Shown: positions 33,371-45,910 of the stretch, one piece after another
Layout: each line of letters begins with the position of its first letter
Position numbering within the stretch: position 1 is the stretch's first letter
From: Prostheceraeus crozeri
Lineage: Eukaryota > Platyhelminthes > Polycladida > Euryleptidae
DNA: 64,000 nt
NCBI GenBank assembly: GCA_907163375.1
Contig: CAJQUW010009323.1
Location: forward strand, 620,001-684,000
Direction of reading: 5' to 3'
Made by a program: the position numbers and the translations under genes
Notes under the pieces: generated by a model
Told to the model about the DNA's origin: nothing
What the model saw: only the letters and a program-made list of their open reading frames with translations
Database searches by the model: none

Positions 33371-34506
33371 ACTAATTCTGTGGGCGCTCCAATAGAATCA
33401 ATGGCGTCTGACAAAGAGTTCGAATTCAGATAACACTGAAACCGGGCAACCACTGACCACAAATATCCGACACATAATAATGATGGACGAGAACAGAAAT
33501 GGACATTGGAAACTATGTTAGGCCGTTAACATGAGTTGTCATGACAAGGAACCAAGACAATGGCTTCCAGTGGTTGACAATTGGGAAATACCTGCACCTT
33601 GTTTATGTGCTTTGCAAACTTTTGCGCTTGGTATCATTTTCATTTAAATATAAAATTTATTTGATTCTTTATTTATTTATCCTATGGCTATAGAATTTGC
33701 AACTTAGGCGGGTTTCAGTCATTTGATTCACATTTAGACCTAGCAACTTTGACCTAGATCGGTGCCTGACCAAGCGGCTGAAACCACAGAATTATATTGT
33801 TTAATTGTATCACCTTGCTGCTGATTCAAAACGATGGCACATGCAGGAACTTGCTAACTGGGTAAAAAGGAATCTTTAATACTTTGCAGAGATAGGAAAA
33901 ACGGTCGTGCGTCGAATGCGGATTATCTTGAATTCCTTCAAAATGCTCCGGTCGCCATGATTCCTTCAGATTCGAAGAATTCATATCATTGGGAAAAAGT
34001 TTCCTCGATAATGTTGGGCCCTCCGATCATTATTGAAAAAGTAAGCAGGCGCACGAAAAAACGTTCACCCACAGAATTAGATTGTTTAATCGTATCACTT
34101 TGGTAGAAGTGCAAACTGATTCAAACAAATGGCACATGCAGGAACTTAATAAGTGGGCAAAAATAAATTTCTAATACCTTACAGAGATATGAAAAATAGT
34201 CGTGCGTCGCTTGCGGATTGCTCTGAATTCCTTCAAAATGCTCCGATCGCCACGATTCCTTCAGATTTGAAGAATTCTGATCATTGTGCAAAAGTTTTCT
34301 CGATAATGTTGGGCCCTCCGATCATTATTACAAAAGTTAGCAGGTGCATGAAAAAAAGTTCACAAACTTTTCTGTAGAACTTGACATCGTCTGTGTCTCT
34401 GCTGTGTGATCCGGTTGATAACAGTCACTGAAACCTCGCACAATTTGGCGTGTTTAATGTTGAACTGGCTGCTCATTGTTCAATTGCTATGGCATTATGT
34501 CAGCAG

Positions 34507-37032
34507 CAGTGGCGGCGCGAGGACGTTTCGTGCCCGGGGCGGGTCATTTATCAGTGCCCCCCTCCCCAATGAACCCCATTCCCAGTCAATTCTAATAAAA
34601 TTATGAAGATTTAGCTACACCGATTCTTTCCTTCTTAGGGGAACGTGTGCCTACTACATTTAAGCTTATAAATTAATTCATAAACATTCATATTTTGAGA
34701 TTTAGATCATTAAAATGTAAAATGAACAACCTCTTAATCACTCGCTGTGACATTAGCCTAATTATGAAACTGGTAAAGTACATGTACTAATATGGAAAGC
34801 AAAATCAGAATATTACCAGAGAATATATTCGAGAGAAAACAGTATAATCATTACGTAGACCAACGCACAGTAAGATAAGGCTAAATCTGAACTCTGCGCG
34901 CCTTGCATTTAGCAAAAACATCAATGCATTCATCAATATCACAATTATTCAAACGAAGACGTTCAATAGAAATAAGAGACAAATTATTTAGTCTTGCTTG
35001 AGTCATGGTCGATCGTAAGTGGGATTTTATAATTTTCAATTTAGAAAAGGATCGTTCACATGTTGCGTTGCTAACGCAGATTGTTCAACAAATTCGCAAA
35101 AGGACAAGCAGATTAGGTACCGATTCCTGAAACTGATGTTTTACGATGAAAGAGAGGAGGTTGTGTGACGTATCGTTGCTCTGATCGTTAAAATCGTCTT
35201 CTGAACAAGAATGAAGCAGATACTTTAAACAAACCAGTTCCGGCTTAATGCCATCAAGATCCACTTCCTTCTCATAAATGCGCAGTTGATCCAAATCGAA
35301 ATCAGTGGCTTTCAGGACTTGTGACCTTCTTAAAATAGAAAAACGCTTTGCCAGTGTACGATGTCTTTCAAATCTTGTGTCAAATTCGGATTTCACTCTA
35401 TCAAGACATTGAAAAAGTATTCTTCTGATTTCATCTTTGAATGACATTTCTTCATCGGCAGTGTCGTCAAACTGTTGCTTGCGTCTTCTCTTCTTCGTTG
35501 GAATATATATATCATTATCCTCTGCAACACTCTCTGCGTTCGAAATTGCATTGGTGATGAGGAAATCGCGTTTGTCGCTGAGATATTCACTTAAGCTTGA
35601 CAACTTCGCTACTGCTTCATCAAGAGTGAGAGTGCTGCGTTGGAGGTAAAGCTGGACTACATTGATTTCCGTCAAAATTGGAGACCACAAATTCATATAA
35701 CAGACGAAAGGAAAAGTTGACATAGAATTAAACAATATACCGGCGTCACCATCGGTTGAAGATAGATCCTCCAGACAGTCACAAATATCAGAATAGTTGA
35801 TCTTAAAGACGTCAATTGCTTCGTGGTAAGAACTCCAGCGGGTATCCACAACACGCTTCACAACCCGAGGCAAAACTTGCTTCATTTCTACCCATCGTTT
35901 TGTGGAATTGGCAAAGAATGTATATACTTTCTGAATTGTTGCAAAGAAGGTTACTGAGTTGGGAGTTACCTGAGCAGCATGAACTCCAACCAAGTTCAAA
36001 CAGTGGTTCGAGCAAGGTATGAATTCAGCTTTGGGAAATCTAGTTTTGATTCGTTGTTGAACTCCATTACAGTAACCGCTCATAACAGCAGCATTATCAT
36101 AACCCTGGCCAACACAGCAATGCATGTCTATACCCTGTTTTTCTATGGCATTGTAGATAAGTTCCGAAACATCTTCTGCCGTCCTACCTTCCTCTACGAT
36201 GAAACCGACAAACGATTCAACTACTTTGATCTCTCTGTCAACAATTTTCACGTACCTTAGTACTTGGCTCATCTGGTCTTTGTGACTTATGTCAGGCGTT
36301 GAGTCGAACAAGATTGAGAAATTTTTGCACTCCATTACATCCTGGTGAATAGCATTTCGGATATGTTGGGCAAGAATGCCAACAATTTCGTTCTGAATTT
36401 CATGAGAGAAGTACGACACTTTGGACACCTTGTTCATGACATTCATGACGTGCTCTTTTAGTACGGAATCGTAGTTAGAAATCAGTTTGACCAATGATAA
36501 GAAATTTCCTGGGTTGGTTTCATCATCATGAAGACTTTCCCGATGGCCTCTGAGTGGGAGATTCTGTTGCACCAAGAAGATAATCATGTCGAATAGTCTC
36601 TGGAGAATACTTCGCCATTTCTTTTCGGCTTTCAGAAGCTGTTCCTGGTTTAAGCGATCAATAGCTTTATCGGATGTTAAGCGTTTTACAAGATCTCTGT
36701 GTTTTATGGAATTTGTGAGATGCTTGGTCGACGACTCGTGTTAGTGGCACGCAAATACATGTAATTACATGCAACGCACACACCAACTACACCGATAAAT
36801 CAACGCTAATTTATGAAATAAACAGAATTAAACAGCGTTAAATGATAAATGTAGATGTAGGTAAATGCAAATCTGAGTTCTCAGATTGAATTTTAAATGA
36901 AATATTTGATTCGAAAATCATATCAACATTTTTCAAGATTTAGATTTCCCCGAGCGAGCCTCTGACCGTGCCCCTTGAATCTCGGTGACCGGGGCGGACC
37001 GCCCCCCGCCCCCCCCCCTAGCGCCGCCACTG
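34507..37032. mobile_element. hAT transposon, 2526 bp, with 8-bp target duplication
   Basis: It is flanked on both sides by GTCAGCAG (34499-34506 and 37033-37040), a perfect 8-bp duplication as made by hAT elements. The TIRs begin CAGTGGCGGCGC on both ends (left plus, right complement), followed by G/C-rich sequence (a C-run at the right end). The minus strand carries a hAT transposase with one stop. The target is repeat R: two other R segments (about 37275 and 45356) show the uninterrupted sequence TATGTCAGCAGATTGTGCC or a close variant. Confidence 0.9.
34881..36740 (-). pseudogene. hAT transposase, ZMYM1/DUF4371-like, one in-frame stop
   Basis: An open frame from 36740 (just after TAA) runs about 550 codons to a TGA at 35085-35087, and the same frame continues another 67 codons to TAG at 34881. 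It belongs to the hAT group annotated as zinc finger MYM-type protein 1-like. Landmarks: HESSTKHLTNSIKHRDLV and RLNQEQLLKAEKKWR at the start; FSILFDSTPDISHKDQMSQV with the first catalytic Asp; CCVGQGYDNAAVMSG with the second; FIPCSNHCLNLVGVHA; VDTRWSSYHEA; and, after the stop, NATCERSFSKLKIIKSHLRS followed by ARLNNLSLISIE, the hAT dimerisation region with the catalytic Glu. An N-terminal zinc finger is not visible. A single TGA is the only lesion I see, so inactivation looks recent; a spliced or readthrough product is unlikely. Confidence 0.9.
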
Positions 37033-37368
37033 GTCAGCAGATTGTGCCATTTCATTAACTCTACATGTTCGAATGCTTCCCTTCTAGTCAAACGGAAGAA
37101 GAGACGACCTGTCTAATTTTGTGCGTTCACCAACTTCTATGTAGGACTTGACATAGTCTATGTCTATTTGCTGTGTGATCCAGTTGATAACAGTCACTGA
37201 AACTTCACACAATTTGGCGCATTGATGTTGAACTGCCTGCTCATTGTTCGATTGCTATGGTATTATATCAGCAGATTGTGCCACTTTATTAGCGTTACGT
37301 GTTTCAATTTTTCCTTTCTAGTCAAACAGAAGAAGAGACGACCTGTATAATTCTGTGGTTGAAACTAC

Positions 37369-38906
37369 CATCAACAAACAGCTATTATTCATTCTAGTCT
37401 CTCTAACAAAGCGAAAAGTCGGATTTCTACTTCATACTTAACTTAACTATGGAGGTCGCCGATTTTACTACATGTTGGTGGGGTAATACATGCATGTCTT
37501 AGAAAATATTCAAATGTCGTAGATTAATGTGTGGGTTGATCAATACAAACAACTTATTGGACACGCTTCTCGCACTGGATACCAACTATCGACGTCATCG
37601 AAGAATAATTATATTGCGAAAGTGCTTAGCAACCTGACATCATGTCTATTGCGATTTTCTTCTTTGTTGAATGTCATTGCTTTGTGTAAGCGCTTACCAC
37701 GGCCAAGCGCATGTAGCTGCACATTGCAGATTTTCTCAAGTAACAATTAAAACTGTAATGATTTTATTGAAGAATTTATTCAAGAAATATTACATTTCAG
37801 CTGAAGCTTTACACTTGGAACATAAAATCCCAATGTCATTGTTTCTTTTTGAAAATTGAACAGTTGCAGTTCAACTGAACAAAAAATGAATGTTTTTAGA
37901 CGAAACAATCTTCTTCGTAAATTGCACAGTGTCTCACTTGCGATTGAATTGGCAACACTGTCTGCAAAGAAATGTTTCGTTGGCACAGTAGCCACATTTA
38001 ACGAGTCTGAAGCACTCAGGACACGTACGTTGGTATGCATGATAGAGCAGTTGCAGCTTTAATTCTTGGGTTGGAGTCCAGAAGCTGTTTTATCCTTTAT
38101 TGATGCACCTGCTTCATTATGTGTCTTTCATGTGCAAATTCAAAGTTGAGATTTTGGCACAATGAATTTTGCTTGGATTTGGGTGAACGAAAAAGTTTAA
38201 ATTTTGAGCTCTTCCCAGCTAGGTATTTCATTTCCGAAAATGTAAGGTCAGCGAATATTTCTGTACTGCTTGGGCTTACGAAATTAATCATTGCTTTTTG
38301 TCGATTATTAACTTTTTAAAGTAGCAAAATGTGGAACTGAGCTTTGAAAGTTCAGTGAGTTCTTCCACTGAGTTTCGAAATTTTTCAATAACGCACCTCT
38401 GCATTTTCAGTGGCTGGGAGACACGTTTGACAACAAGAAATCCTCCTCAAAAAAGTAAAAATTGCAAGTAGTAGGGTGAGAAAAGGAATCTAAATGTAGT
38501 TACACCTCAAGAAAAAACAAGACGCACAGAGATTACGGTTGTTTGCCCGCGATCCAATACACTTCTGTGATGTTTCTTCAGTTTTCTATGACTAAATTCT
38601 CCCATTTGTGGACAACCATCTCCATTTTTACAGCAAAATTGTTCTCTCAACGACCAAGAGTAAGAGAACGTCCTCTGGTATTCAATAAATTACACCTCAA
38701 CTCACTACTGACATTTCGTCTCAGTTAGTCTAACAGCAGAATAATTAAAGAATTCTTATATATTGGATTAATCCAATACACGTGTGATTATCTAACAGAC
38801 ACCGTATTTCACGCACAAATGTGAAGCATAGATAATAAGCAGCCTTCATTTAGTTCAACATCAGGAATCAGCAGACATCTCTCGGCATATTACCAATATA
38901 GTCAGG
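37369..38906. other. no gene recognised
   Basis: AT-rich. Overlapping short frames of 60-86 codons on both strands lack motifs. Confidence 0.45.
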
Positions 38907-39471
38907 GAGCTACTGACGATTTCTTCCTAAATTCGAGTACAAATGGCTTCATAGTATGGTAGATCTTGATACGCTGGATGCAAAAATCAAATTCTTGAGT
39001 GTCACAGCCGGTCGCCTTCGGTTATGAGTACGGTGAAAGGATTCCTATTGGAATCCATGGTAAAATTCAAGAAATATCTATGGATTGTGAAACACTTGAA
39101 AGTTTCGTACATTTTCTTTTGCAGAAAAGAAACTATTTATGAGAATGCCATGAAATTTGAAGCATGATTGATTTCAGAGCATCAACTTCGATATAAAAGT
39201 TGAAGTGAGTCACATGATTCAGTATTTGATACTTGGGAGCCTCTACAAAATGAGTAAAATCGCCAAAATTAAGTCAAAACATGAAATTTACTAATTTTGT
39301 AGATGCTCTCAGACATCAAAGACTGAAAAATCCTTTAACCCTACCTATAAACGAAGGCGACTGGCTGTGACACTCAAGAATTTGATTTTTGCATTCAGCG
39401 TTTCAAGATCTACAAATCCATGCTATTAAGCCCTTTCTTCGCGAATTTAGGAAGAAAGTGTCAGTAGCTTC
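38907..39471. mobile_element. long-TIR MITE, about 565 bp
   Basis: Arms of about 130-150 bp. The left starts GAGCTACTGACGATTTCTTC and the right (complement) GAAGCTACTGACACTTTCTT. Both continue with CTAAATTCG, GTAGATCTTGA-ACGCTG-ATGC, AAAAATCAAATTCTTGAGTG and TCACAGCC-GTCGCCTTCG. No frame inside. A lone end of the same family (GAGCTACTGACATTTTCTTC) occurs at 45505-45540. Confidence 0.8.
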
Positions 39472-41805
39472 TGGGATAATAGTAAAATTAAGATTCACAG
39501 TTAACATACATGCATTAGATGAAATTGGTGAACTGCAAGTTGGTCACACTCACAGCAAATCTGTTTGAAATTACTGCGCATTTTCTCTGATAATTGATCA
39601 AAATTATGTAAGGGAGAATGAGCGTCTTAGCTCAGAGATGACAACCTTTGAGAAAATTATAATCTTCATTGAATATCGAATGCAATCAATGTATTTGTAT
39701 ATTGTTTAATTATATAAAAGTGATTATTGACTAACACATTGACAATCAGAAAACTTAAATGATGATGTTAACTTCCCTGTGTTTCCCGTCATGTGTAAGA
39801 TGAATGAAAATACATGTCAGCACTATTTATCGGAATTGTACATTGAAGGTATGAGTATGCGAGTCATTTGAGATATTCATGAATCCGAAATCCAAAGAAT
39901 GACAGTTGCATCTTTACTAATCTCGTTAATGATCAATTCTCAATGAAATTGGATTAGTTTAACTTACTACACATTGCAATACGCTCGACAAGATTTCCAT
40001 GTCAAAAATCTGTTTCCATTACCACCTCTGCCATTATATAAGAATGGCAAGCATATCTGATGGATCTTGCTGTAATAGAATCTGATTAGTTTTTGACTAC
40101 CAATTCCTCTGAGCATCGGGAGTGAACATCGGGCTGTAAGATAAAAAGGAAGGCATATCAAATTAAGTGAATCATGAATAGAGTTTTATATTGAAAAGTT
40201 TGTATTTAATAAAATATGCTTCCACCCTATTCTACCCCGCAGATCCCCCAACACATCCAGTTCTTGCAACTTCTAGTTTCTATGCATTCCGATGACCTAT
40301 TCAAATGCTATCAAACCAAGCACTTTGGAACAATGAAAAATTGACCCTTATTCAAAAGTACTTTCTGAAGATCGAGAATTCTTGTCAATTTCTTACAAGA
40401 TTGAGCTTCTTTATCAATTAAAATCACTTCCCGGTGTAGACCATTGTCAAAGTACATACGAAGCACATTGTGCAAAGTATTAATAGTACAAACTAGGTCA
40501 ATCGCGATATGGTGCATTGGCTTTCATTAAATAAATTACGAGGCGATATTCGATGTCCAGTCTTGCCTCTTTTACAGCCATATTGTCCATATTGCTTTAA
40601 TGACTACTTTTTAATGATACTTTAATGACTACAATTCGATCATGCGAAATTATGATTAACATGATCATCCATCCACAAATGTAGGTGTGCAATTATTATA
40701 TAAATAACACCAGCATCATATAGACACTGAATATATAAGTAATAAGCCTATACCGTAAAATGTAAACAGCAAGAATTAACGGCTAATATGAATTTCACTG
40801 TTTTTTGCAGTCTGAACCATAGAGTACCTAAGTGTATAGGTACAATAGCAACTCAGATCAATCAAATCCCCAATGTGCATACAGTTTCGATTTTATTATA
40901 ATGAACTCCCAGTACCACCTGTGAGATATGCAGATTTCTCCACTATTTTCGTAAGCGTGATCATATCAAAAACTTGCACTGAAATAGCAAAATGTCATAA
41001 TCACAGACAAATATAACAATTAACTTCAAAGGGTGTAAATGGGTTCTCATTACCATTCAAGAAATGAATCATGAAATCATGTCGATGAAAAATTTAATTA
41101 AAAACTTAAAATCTCAGCCAAGGAGCACAATATGATCTCACCTTTCCATAAAGACTTGAATTATAATGTGGTTCATAAAATTTCCGTGAAAATCAGCTCA
41201 ATTTCCGCTTGGTGACCAACAAAAATGTGACCACTTCACACGTCGCATATTGAGAACTCATTTTACTATTTCATGCACTCCCAATGTTTCATTTTGTCTT
41301 CCCGTTATAGAATCACTCTACATGTACATTTCGTTCCACAGAAAATACATTACAGTTTCTTTTTTCTTCTACTGGGTCTGTCACTGCAATACTGAGATAT
41401 CTTACCGGCTTGTTCAGTGTATGAACAGATTTGGCACGTTAGACATCTGCACTCACGACGTCAATAATTATTGAGCCTGTTATAATAATTGAGCTTGCAA
41501 ATTCAGATTGTACAGTAACAGGCGGGAATCTTGGCGAGAATCCGCTAAAGATAGCACACTGATGAGGCCAAGAAATCCTTATGTTCTGAGATCCAAGAGA
41601 TCCTTATGTTTCCGAATTAAGATGACCGCATTTTATGTAGGGTACTATGTAGATCTACATGTAGTGACAGCCTGCTATCACAGTGGTCTCGGTAGAACTC
41701 CATATACGAAGGGAATTAAGTAGAATGAACAGAATTCTCAACTAGTTCCTAATTATTTTAAGATAACCGGATTTTGCGACTTAGCTATATTTAAACTTGT
41801 GTTAA
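39472..41805. other. no gene recognised
   Basis: No supported feature. A short duplication of TTTAATGACTAC with period about 27 occurs near 40595-40632. Confidence 0.45.
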
Positions 41806-42295
41806 ATTACAATTACCGTAATTAGTAATATTGATCAATTTCATTTTCAGATGAGTAATTAGTGATTGTAATCAACTTTATTTTTAGCCATGTAATAAAG
41901 ATGTAATTGCAATTACTTTGCAATCAGTGTTGTTAAATATTCATTCAACATGCAGTATAAATTACTTAATTCTCCTCTTCTATAATGCGCTACAATGACT
42001 GCAAATAATATGAAATTGTGATATTATACTTCGATGAGCTCCAGGGTTACAGCTACCGGCAATGTGTTTATGGAAATTAAAGACGAAACGCATCGTCAAA
42101 ATTTAAATTAAGAACCGGAAGTTATTTTAAGTATTTGTAAAGTAATTGAAATGTAATTGAAGAAAAGCGCAGTGACTTGTGATAGAAATCAATTACATTA
42201 ATGGACATGTAATCAATAATTGTGATCAATTACATTCTTAGGTGAGTAAATTGTAATTGCAATTAATTACATTTCATGAGTAATTCATGAGTCTG
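41806..42295. repeat. AT-rich interspersed repeat, copy 2
   Basis: The uninterrupted counterpart of 2850-3810 (about 490 bp). It contains many AATTACAATT / TAATTGCAATTA words in both orientations and ends with ATTACATTTCATGAGTAATT, as copy 1 does. Confidence 0.6.
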
Positions 42296-42315
42296 GCTGA
42301 AAAACTAGTCCATAA

Positions 42316-42530
42316 AGTTGCGTTCACGCTAGCACGATATCGATGATGATAAAATCGCTTTTTAATAAAATTTCTTTTTATCGTTGAACTCCGATGTTCA
42401 CTTTGCAACTATTTATCGCTGAGAAGCCTAGGATAATGTGAGAAGCCGCCTAGGTTACACCTGCTGAGCGATTTTATTTCATCAATTTATCGACATCGGT
42501 TTAATACGACCGCACCCTGTGAAAACGCCT
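42316..42530. repeat. possible short MITE
   Basis: GCGTTCACGCTAGC at the left and GTGAAAACGC at the right are roughly inverted. GATAAAATCGC near the left and GCGATTTTATTTCATC near the right extend the symmetry. The ends are imperfect and no target duplication is clear. Confidence 0.35.
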
Positions 42531-43164
42531 TGCATTCGTGTAAATGTCGCAACGCATTAAATTACTCCACACAACGCTACTTACCGTGATTTGTACGTGG
42601 CGGAAATTCACACAATGCACCATGTCTCTGTCCACAATTCACGTCATTCCAACCATTTCTAGAGCCATGGTTCATAAAGACACATCTGGCTCTTCTATTT
42701 CTTCCTGGATTTCCAGAAGACCACTTTCTACAAAATTGTAATGAGGGGGGTGCTATAGCCTTCGTAACGCATTATTGAAAACAATGCTGCACACTAAAAT
42801 CGTCAAAATGACTTCCATTCTTTTATATGCGTATGGCTGATTGTTCTTTGAAACATCAATGTTCTACGTAATTCTCTTTCCTGTATTATTCACAACAGTA
42901 ACGTTGAAATTGGATTTTTATACAATTTCATTTCATCTTACTTCACAATGTGTATAAATGTATTTGGCCTGCTGCCACATGTGCACAGAATGCGGCCACT
43001 CTTGAATAGTTGGTGTCCCAATGACCTACACTGTATGTCCTACTTTATTAAAACGATGAAATTGAAAATTCATGCTACTAAATGAAAGAGTTTCCTCGTC
43101 AGTTTATCCCTATCTGGTAGCAAAGCAATCAAACTAGATATTTGACACAATTTTGTGTTCTATA
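42531..43164. other. no gene recognised
   Basis: A 65-codon open frame at 42544-42741 has no motif; otherwise AT-rich sequence up to the Tc1 insertion. Confidence 0.4.
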
Positions 43165-44590
43165 CTGCTGCCGCCAAAAGTCTCTTGACTTCTGCTATTT
43201 TATGCATTATTTCACTACTTTTGTAATTGCTCACGAATACATGTTTTATGTTCATTTCTTCATGTTTAATCTACATCTAATGGTCGAATCTTGTATCGTG
43301 GAACCCGAATATGACGAATGAGCGTAAGTTATCTGACTTCTTCACTTCGATAGTCAGGTGAATACGTTTCAGCAAGCAAGCCGTATTTAAGCAGATTTGC
43401 TGGTATGGCTGGTATTATCTGTCTGTTACGCAATCGGACAATGGAGCTTCCAGAGACAAAGCGAGCGCAAATTATAGCTCTCTGGCAGTCTGGCATGAGT
43501 CAAGCAGAAGTGGGTAGGCAAGTTGGAGTGTCCAATCAGTGCGTTAACTTTACTATCAAGAGATTTTTGGAGACAGGTGGATTTGTATCGCGGACACGAA
43601 GCGGAAGACCTCGCGTGACATCACCTACCACGGATAGATGTATCCGGCGGACCTGTTTATCGAATCCATTGCTCTCGGCAGATGAAATCAAGGTCGGTTT
43701 GTCGCAAGCCGTATCAACTCGCACAGTACAACGACAACTCACTGAAGAATTCCAATTGAAAGCCTACAGACCTGCCAGGAAGCCGAACCTGTCAGCCAAG
43801 AACATTAGAGATCGACTCGCCTTCTGCCACAAATTCAAGGATTGGACACCTGAAATGTGGTCTAATGTTCTCTTCAGCGATGAGACCGTCATCCAACAGT
43901 TCGCCAATCGAGGATCCAGGAAGATTCGAAGACCACCCAATCGCCGCTTTGATCAGCGGTACATCATCCCAACAGTCAAGCATTCTCCTCAGGTCATGAT
44001 CTGGGGCAGCTTTTCGGGCAGTGGAAGAGGAAGTTTGTACTTTCTGCCTCCTGGGACCACCATGAGGGCGAGCAACTATCTGGATATGCTGAAAGATCGT
44101 CTTCAACCAATGATGCAGGTGCGACAAACACATGTGTTTATGCATGACGGAGCTCCTTGTCATCGAGCAAAATCTGTCAAAAAATGGCTGTGCGATGAAC
44201 ACATTGAAGTCCTTGGTCCGTGGCCTGGCAATAGCCCGGACCTTAACCCCATCGAAAACCTATGGTACATTATGAAAAACGAAGTTGCCGAGCGCAAACC
44301 CACAAGCCTGGAAGACCTCAAGAACTGTGTCAAGCAAGTTTGGTGCACGGACATCAACGCAAGTATTTGCAAAAAACTGGTGGAAAGTATGCCACGCAGA
44401 ATCGAAGCTGTACTTAAAAACCGAGGTAGCCACTCCAAATACTGACTTTTTTGAGTTTTTTACCGTCTTTTCTATGTAAAAATAACTTTGGAACGATAGA
44501 TTTAGCGTATAACTTTGTTGTTTCAAAATATAATGATTGATGACAAAAATAGGCTTTTTTTATTGGTCAAGAGACTTTTGGCGGCAGCTG
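43165..44590 (+). mobile_element. apparently complete Tc1-like transposon, 1426 bp
   Basis: The TIRs are CTGCTGCCGCCAAAAGTCTC (left) and CAGCTGCCGCCAAAAGTCTC (right, complement), both followed by TTGAC, so one mismatch in 25. TA flanks both ends (43163-43164 and 44591-44592). One uninterrupted transposase gene lies between. Near-identical TIRs, a clear TA duplication and an intact gene make this the least decayed element in the window. Confidence 0.9.
43405..44445 (+). CDS. Tc1-like transposase, intact, DD35E spacing
   Basis: 346 codons if started at ATG 43405. The second ATG (43441, MELPETKRAQIIALWQSG) matches the usual start of the family and is preferred; that gives 334 residues, normal for Tc1. 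Paired-like HTH: MSQAEVGRQVGVSNQCVNF, a GRPRV AT-hook-like linker (RTRSGRPRVT), second HTH with STRTVQRQLTEE. Catalytic core: VLFSDETVI (first Asp), VFMHDGAPCHRAKSVKKWL (second Asp) and GNSPDLNPIENLWYIMK (Glu), with 35 residues between second Asp and Glu. It ends SMPRRIEAVLKNRGSHSKY. It binds the TIRs and cuts and pastes the element into TA sites in the nucleus. All catalytic residues are present and no lesion is seen, so it could be active; expression is unknown. Confidence 0.93.
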   Translation: MAGIICLLRNRTMELPETKRAQIIALWQSGMSQAEVGRQVGVSNQCVNFTIKRFLETGGFVSRTRSGRPRVTSPTTDRCIRRTCLSNPLLSADEIKVGLSQAVSTRTVQRQLTEEFQLKAYRPARKPNLSAKNIRDRLAFCHKFKDWTPEMWSNVLFSDETVIQQFANRGSRKIRRPPNRRFDQRYIIPTVKHSPQVMIWGSFSGSGRGSLYFLPPGTTMRASNYLDMLKDRLQPMMQVRQTHVFMHDGAPCHRAKSVKKWLCDEHIEVLGPWPGNSPDLNPIENLWYIMKNEVAERKPTSLEDLKNCVKQVWCTDINASICKKLVESMPRRIEAVLKNRGSHSKY

Positions 44591-44935
44591 TATATTCTTG
44601 TTAATTTCTAAAAGTTTAGTTTTAATTTAGTGTTTCTGAAATTTCAAAAATGCGCAGTAGAAAATACAAGTTGTTGAGGTGATTGTTTGATACGCTTGAT
44701 GCTTGATGATATTTACATATAATACATCTGCTGCTTTTCAGAATATGTGATGGTGCACATAACATGAGAAGTTCCAGTAAAATTTGTTCTTGTGGTTGCA
44801 GAATAATAGCAATGTACTCATACATAAGACATAAACCCGCATTGATGACCGCACTACATTCTGGTAGCAAAGTAACAAGACAGCCGAATTTCATCCAACG
44901 ACTTTATTATCAGATGAATGTGGTCCACAAAATTT

Positions 44936-45450
44936 GATTGTTGAAATAAGTCATTTTGTTGGAAGTGCAAACTGATTCAAAACGATGACACATGCAGGAG
45001 CTTGCTAAGTGAGCTAAAAGGAATTTTTTACGCCTTAAAGAGATGGAAAAATTGAGCGTGCGTCGCTTGCGAATTGCTGTGAATTCCTTCAAAATACTCC
45101 GATCGCCACGACTCCTTCAGATTTGAAGAATTCAGATCATTGCGCAAAAACTTTCTGGGAAGCATTGGTCCTTCCGATCACTATTAAACAAGTATGCAGG
45201 TGCACGAAAAACGGTCACAAACTTCTCTGTAGAACTTGACATCGTCTGTGTCTCTTTGCTGTGTGATCAGGTTGATAATAGTCACTGAAACTTCGCACAA
45301 TCTGGCGTGTTCAATGTTGAACTGGCTGCTCATTGTTTGATTGCTATAGTATTATGTCAGCAGATTGTGCCATTTCATTAGCGCTACATGTTCCAATGCT
45401 TCCTTTCTAGTCAAACGGAAGAAGAGAAAATTTGTCGAATTCTGTGATGT
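44936..45450. repeat. repeat R, second copy
   Basis: It aligns with the R repeat at 34090-34500 and 37041-37350: GGAAGTGCAAACTGATTCAA, ACACATGCAGGAGCTT, GAATTCCTTCAAAATACTCC, GATTTGAAGAATTC, TGACATCGTCTGTGTCTC, TATGTCAGCAGATTGTGCCA. It is empty at the site where the hAT inserted in the first copy. Confidence 0.65.
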
Positions 45451-45504
45451 GGTCAGATAGAAAAGCCATTTGGTGAAAGAATGTTGTAGTGTGAGAGCTA
45501 CTGA

Positions 45505-45545
45505 CATTTTCTTCCTAAATTCGCGCACGAACTTCTTATCATTTT
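45505..45545. repeat. solo end of the 38.9-39.5 kb MITE family
   Basis: GAGCTACTGACATTTTCTTC followed by CTAAATTCGCG matches the terminal 30 bp of the MITE at 38907-39471. No partner end is found nearby. Confidence 0.5.
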
Positions 45546-45910
45546 TGATTTGTAGATAATCACCCTACATCAGCAAAACGACAATTCTAAAGTTGTGATT
45601 CCCGTCATCTTGCAAATTACGGAGCGTCATACGTTACAAAATCTCATTTGTTTATGGAGATCCATGTACTTCCGAGCTTAATACACTCAGTAACGCAATG
45701 ATCCAGCATTCATTAAAAAACTGAAAGTGACATTTGTCATTTTTATGATTATGATTGTACTTTTATGGCAGAATTCTCCATCAGTAGGAAGAAATGAGAC
45801 ATTCCTCGTAGCAGGTAGATAGCCCAAATCGCTGGTAAAGATGATGAAGACGTCATGACAAGCGATGTTATTATTGCAGATGAACAAACAGACTTTACTC
45901 ATAGAAATCT

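Larger units (their letters stand above)
33783..37368. repeat. composite interspersed repeat R, interrupted by the hAT element
   Basis: The outer ends are inverted: ACCACAGAATTATA (left) and TATAATTCTGTGGT (right). Internally it holds partial direct duplications: 33830-34060 and 34130-34370 (both with GGCACATGCAGGAACTT, GAATTCCTTCAAAATGCTCC, GGGCCCTCCGATCATTATT), and 34390-34500 continuing after the hAT at 37041-37120, duplicated at 37150-37350 (TGTGTGATCC-GTTGATAACA, GCTCATTGTT, TCAGCAGATTGTGCCA, AGACGACCTGT). A further copy is at 44936-45450. Without the hAT it is about 1.06 kb. No coding frame is shared by the copies. Confidence 0.65.

Noticed and set aside
36997-37032. C-rich run considered as a possible G-quadruplex or assembly artefact
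   Set aside because: It is explained as the terminal part of the hAT right TIR, mirrored by GC-rich sequence at the left TIR.
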